NCBI RefSeq assembly: GCF_003173355.1
Contig: NZ_QGMY01000002.1
Span: forward strand, 806,001 to 870,000
DNA from: Methanospirillum lacunae
GTDB lineage: Archaea > Halobacteriota > Methanomicrobia > Methanomicrobiales > Methanospirillaceae
Direction: 5' to 3'
DNA length: 64,000 nucleotides
The position numbers were made by a program, and so were the translations under genes. Within the stretch, counting starts at the first letter, position 1, and each line of letters opens with the position of its first letter. The notes below the pieces were generated by a model. It saw only the letters and a list, made by a program, of their open reading frames with translations, did not search any database and was not told the DNA's origin. Of the stretch, positions 62,172-64,000 are shown one piece after another.

Positions 62172-62888
62172 ATGAAACGGTTGTGGGTATGTTTAGGAAT
62201 TGCGATGATATTCATCGTATTGACTGCCAGTGGAGCATCTGCCGCATGGTGGTCACAGCAGGACAGTTATCAGTCATCATCTGGATGCGACTGGAACTTC
62301 TGGGGAGGAGGATGTTACCAGCAGCAGAGTGAATCCCATTCGTCTTCATCAGGAGGGGGGTGGGGTCCGAACTGGTTTGGAGGTGCATATTCGAATTATT
62401 TTAGTTCATACACACGGTCAAATTTCTGGACTGGCTGGTGGGCTAATGGCACCCAAATCGCTGATGTTTCCGGAGTATGGAAGACAGATCTGCTTGGAAA
62501 CCTGACAGTTCGCCTAACTGGTGATGACATCATCCGTGCATCATACAAGGTGAAAGATAACAACGGATACATGCAGGGTAATTTCTCATCCAACAGTTCA
62601 CCGGTTATGGATGGATTCTGGTGGGAGGCACCTGAATACAGACCACCATACCAGGCAGGTGCTGTTCAGATTACATTCGAAAACAGCACTGCTTTGACGG
62701 GTATCTTTGCATATGCTGACGGAACCTGGGGACCGTTCACCGGAACTAAAGTCAGAGCAAACCTGACTACTGAAGAGGATGATGTTCTCAAGGATATGCC
62801 ACAGCTTGAATGGACCATTGATACCAGCCAGATCTCTGATAAGCGGGTGACTAATCCGGTTGACACCAACCCAATCAAAACCACCTAA
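62172..62888 (+). CDS. Exported Trp/Ser-rich protein with barrel-like domain
   Basis: 238 residues with a signal peptide (to about GASAAW). Residues 25-95 are low-complexity, rich in Ser, Gly, Gln and Trp (WNFWGGG, WFGGAYSNYF). Residues about 97-200 form a beta domain of the pattern VSGVWKTDLLGNLTVRL, GYMQGNF, DGFWWEAP, GIFAYADGTWGPFTG, reminiscent of a small lipocalin-like barrel found repeated in other proteins. A ribosome-site-like ACGGGT sits unusually close to the ATG. Function unknown; a surface location is likely. Confidence 0.8.
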   Translation: MKRLWVCLGIAMIFIVLTASGASAAWWSQQDSYQSSSGCDWNFWGGGCYQQQSESHSSSSGGGWGPNWFGGAYSNYFSSYTRSNFWTGWWANGTQIADVSGVWKTDLLGNLTVRLTGDDIIRASYKVKDNNGYMQGNFSSNSSPVMDGFWWEAPEYRPPYQAGAVQITFENSTALTGIFAYADGTWGPFTGTKVRANLTTEEDDVLKDMPQLEWTIDTSQISDKRVTNPVDTNPIKTT

Positions 62889-63189
62889 ATTCTTTTTTAC
62901 AGATCAGATATTATATCAGCTCTATCAAAATCATTGTTAAAATCCATATTTTAAAGACTACTATACTCAACGCCATAGTAAATTATGAATGAAACTCCCT
63001 TATTCAAACATAAAGGGTTTCAGGATTAAATAGGTGCTAAATTAGAGATATTAAAAATTTGAGTTTCTGTCGCTGAGTATAGCAAGAATTAAACTGGTAA
63101 ATAGCGCAGTATAGAAACCAGTTTTCTGATTAAATAGTTTTTACAAGATTAAGAAAACAAACGATATCAAATTGAATAAAATGAGAAAT
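62889..63189. other. Intergenic stretch between convergent genes
   Basis: About 300 AT-rich bases. A TATA-like element is not obvious and no gene or RNA is recognised. Confidence 0.4.
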
Positions 63190-63981
63190 TCAAATATCTT
63201 TCTTATACAGAATCCCTGACTGTGCTGCCTCGCTGATGCCTCCGGTTGGAGTTGGTGTGGGTGTTGCTTTCTCACTCTCATCACAGATTCCATTCTTGTT
63301 ACAATCCCTGCACAACCCATCTGGACATTCTGAGCATGGCACGAGACAGGGATCAGCTGCCTGGCTTTGACTGCTTTCAGAAGTGCCAGGTTCCGGACTC
63401 ATGAATATCGTAGGAGATGGTGTCTGTTGCGGTTTACTAGTCGGCTTTGGAGTTATTGATGTCTGTAAAGTGGCAGGATCATAAACACCATTCTGGTTAA
63501 TTGATATCTTTTCACCGGTTTTTATTGAATAAAAGACCACTTCAGCAGGATCATAGTAGTACTGCCGTAATAGTCGTGGGTTTACACCCGTTGTGTATTC
63601 ACCGATAAGAAGCCAGCCTTTATCAGGAGAATAAAATTTCTTCAGGATCCGGTCAAATACCCACGATGTTTTAGAGAGTGGATCATAGTACACTCCATCC
63701 CGAACTCCCGGTTGCCATTGTTCAGGGATCTCATTTTTTAGCGATCCAGACGACTGGGCAGAGGAAGATCCAACAGAAGAAGAATCAGATGTACCTGTTG
63801 AAACAATATGAGTACTCGTTGAGAGTGAGAGACTCGAACTTATTGCAGGGTCTGAAGTACTTGAAGCAACGAGGCCGGTCAGACCTGGAATATTGCTGAA
63901 TGGAAATGCGGTCACAACCGCACCAGCACAAATCAGGATGATGATGCCAGCAAGCATCATCACCATCTGTTTTTTTGTCAT
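63190..63981 (-). CDS. Exported FYDP-domain protein, short paralogue
   Basis: 263 residues. The ATG at 63981 has GGAGGG upstream; the GTG at 63996 lies within that site. Membrane anchor or signal at about 5-28. It shares with the protein at 57364-58749 the segments GVYYDPLSKTSWVFDR, GWLLIGEY, RQYYYDPAEVVFYSIKTGE, and the Cys loop CLVPCSECPDGLCRDCNKNG with CDESE, but ends soon after and lacks the C-terminal beta domain. The two genes flank the subtilase-NosD-TPR and Trp-rich genes in opposite orientation, probably after duplication and inversion. Confidence 0.82.
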   Translation of the reverse strand: MTKKQMVMMLAGIIILICAGAVVTAFPFSNIPGLTGLVASSTSDPAISSSLSLSTSTHIVSTGTSDSSSVGSSSAQSSGSLKNEIPEQWQPGVRDGVYYDPLSKTSWVFDRILKKFYSPDKGWLLIGEYTTGVNPRLLRQYYYDPAEVVFYSIKTGEKISINQNGVYDPATLQTSITPKPTSKPQQTPSPTIFMSPEPGTSESSQSQAADPCLVPCSECPDGLCRDCNKNGICDESEKATPTPTPTGGISEAAQSGILYKKDI

Positions 63982-64000
63982 CAATGAACCCTCCACAGAT

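Overview
The window looks like chromosome of a hydrogenotrophic methanogen of the order Methanomicrobiales, most probably Methanospirillum or a close relative. The support is an operon for coenzyme M synthesis by the cysteate synthase route, archaeal TATA-type promoters with leaderless or near-leaderless starts, moderate GC, many PAS/MCP receptors, PKD and NosD surface proteins, and Kdp/Kup potassium transport. I see no rRNA, tRNA, CRISPR array or intact insertion sequence.

Layout. 1-2.2 kb (minus): the cut-off end of an AEP-type primase/ATPase and a small restriction-like fold protein, possibly the edge of an integrated element. 2.7-4.1 kb: three small exported or membrane proteins in one operon. 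4.4-8.7 kb (minus): a soluble MCP, then an operon of a Cache-HAMP receptor, a 73-residue protein and a PAS-HAMP-HAMP protein without an output domain. 9.6-15.6 kb: a ferredoxin-type protein, two isoprenylcysteine-methyltransferase-like membrane proteins (the second frameshifted), an MCP-CheW pair and an iron-sulfur-type flavoprotein. 15.7-22.2 kb: four exported proteins: amidohydrolase, branched-chain-type binding protein, a propeller-like protein with an in-frame stop in its leader, and a hypothetical protein. 22.6-30.9 kb: potassium island, with a kdpC-kdpA gene fusion, kdpB, a kinase-less kdpD and convergent kup. 31.0-37.4 kb (minus): membrane PAS protein, HTH plus five-PAS protein, and a 1058-residue multi-PAS MCP. 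37.8-43.2 kb (minus): exported serine hydrolase, a decayed gene, TPR protein, IPT/TIG protein, a 64-residue protein and an M24 peptidase. 43.7-49.3 kb: an MCP carrying five exact-period 133-residue repeats, an exported protein, and a PNPOx-like/MarR pair. 49.4-55.8 kb: an HTH regulator divergent from a tightly coupled six-gene operon (ABC ATPase, GTPase, 4Fe-4S protein, DUF39-ferredoxin, cysteate synthase, fused sulfopyruvate decarboxylase). 55.8-64 kb: a cell-surface region with a PKD protein, a subtilase-NosD-TPR fusion, a Trp-rich exported protein and two related secreted proteins at either side.

How it fits together. Two themes dominate: environmental sensing (four MCPs and several PAS/HAMP proteins, with CheW but no CheA here) and the cell envelope. 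The most interesting system is the coenzyme M operon. Cysteate synthase and ComDE would supply sulfoacetaldehyde, the DUF39-ferredoxin protein is the natural candidate for converting that aldehyde to the thiol, and the ATPase, GTPase and iron-sulfur protein in the same operon look like an undescribed support or maturation module for it.
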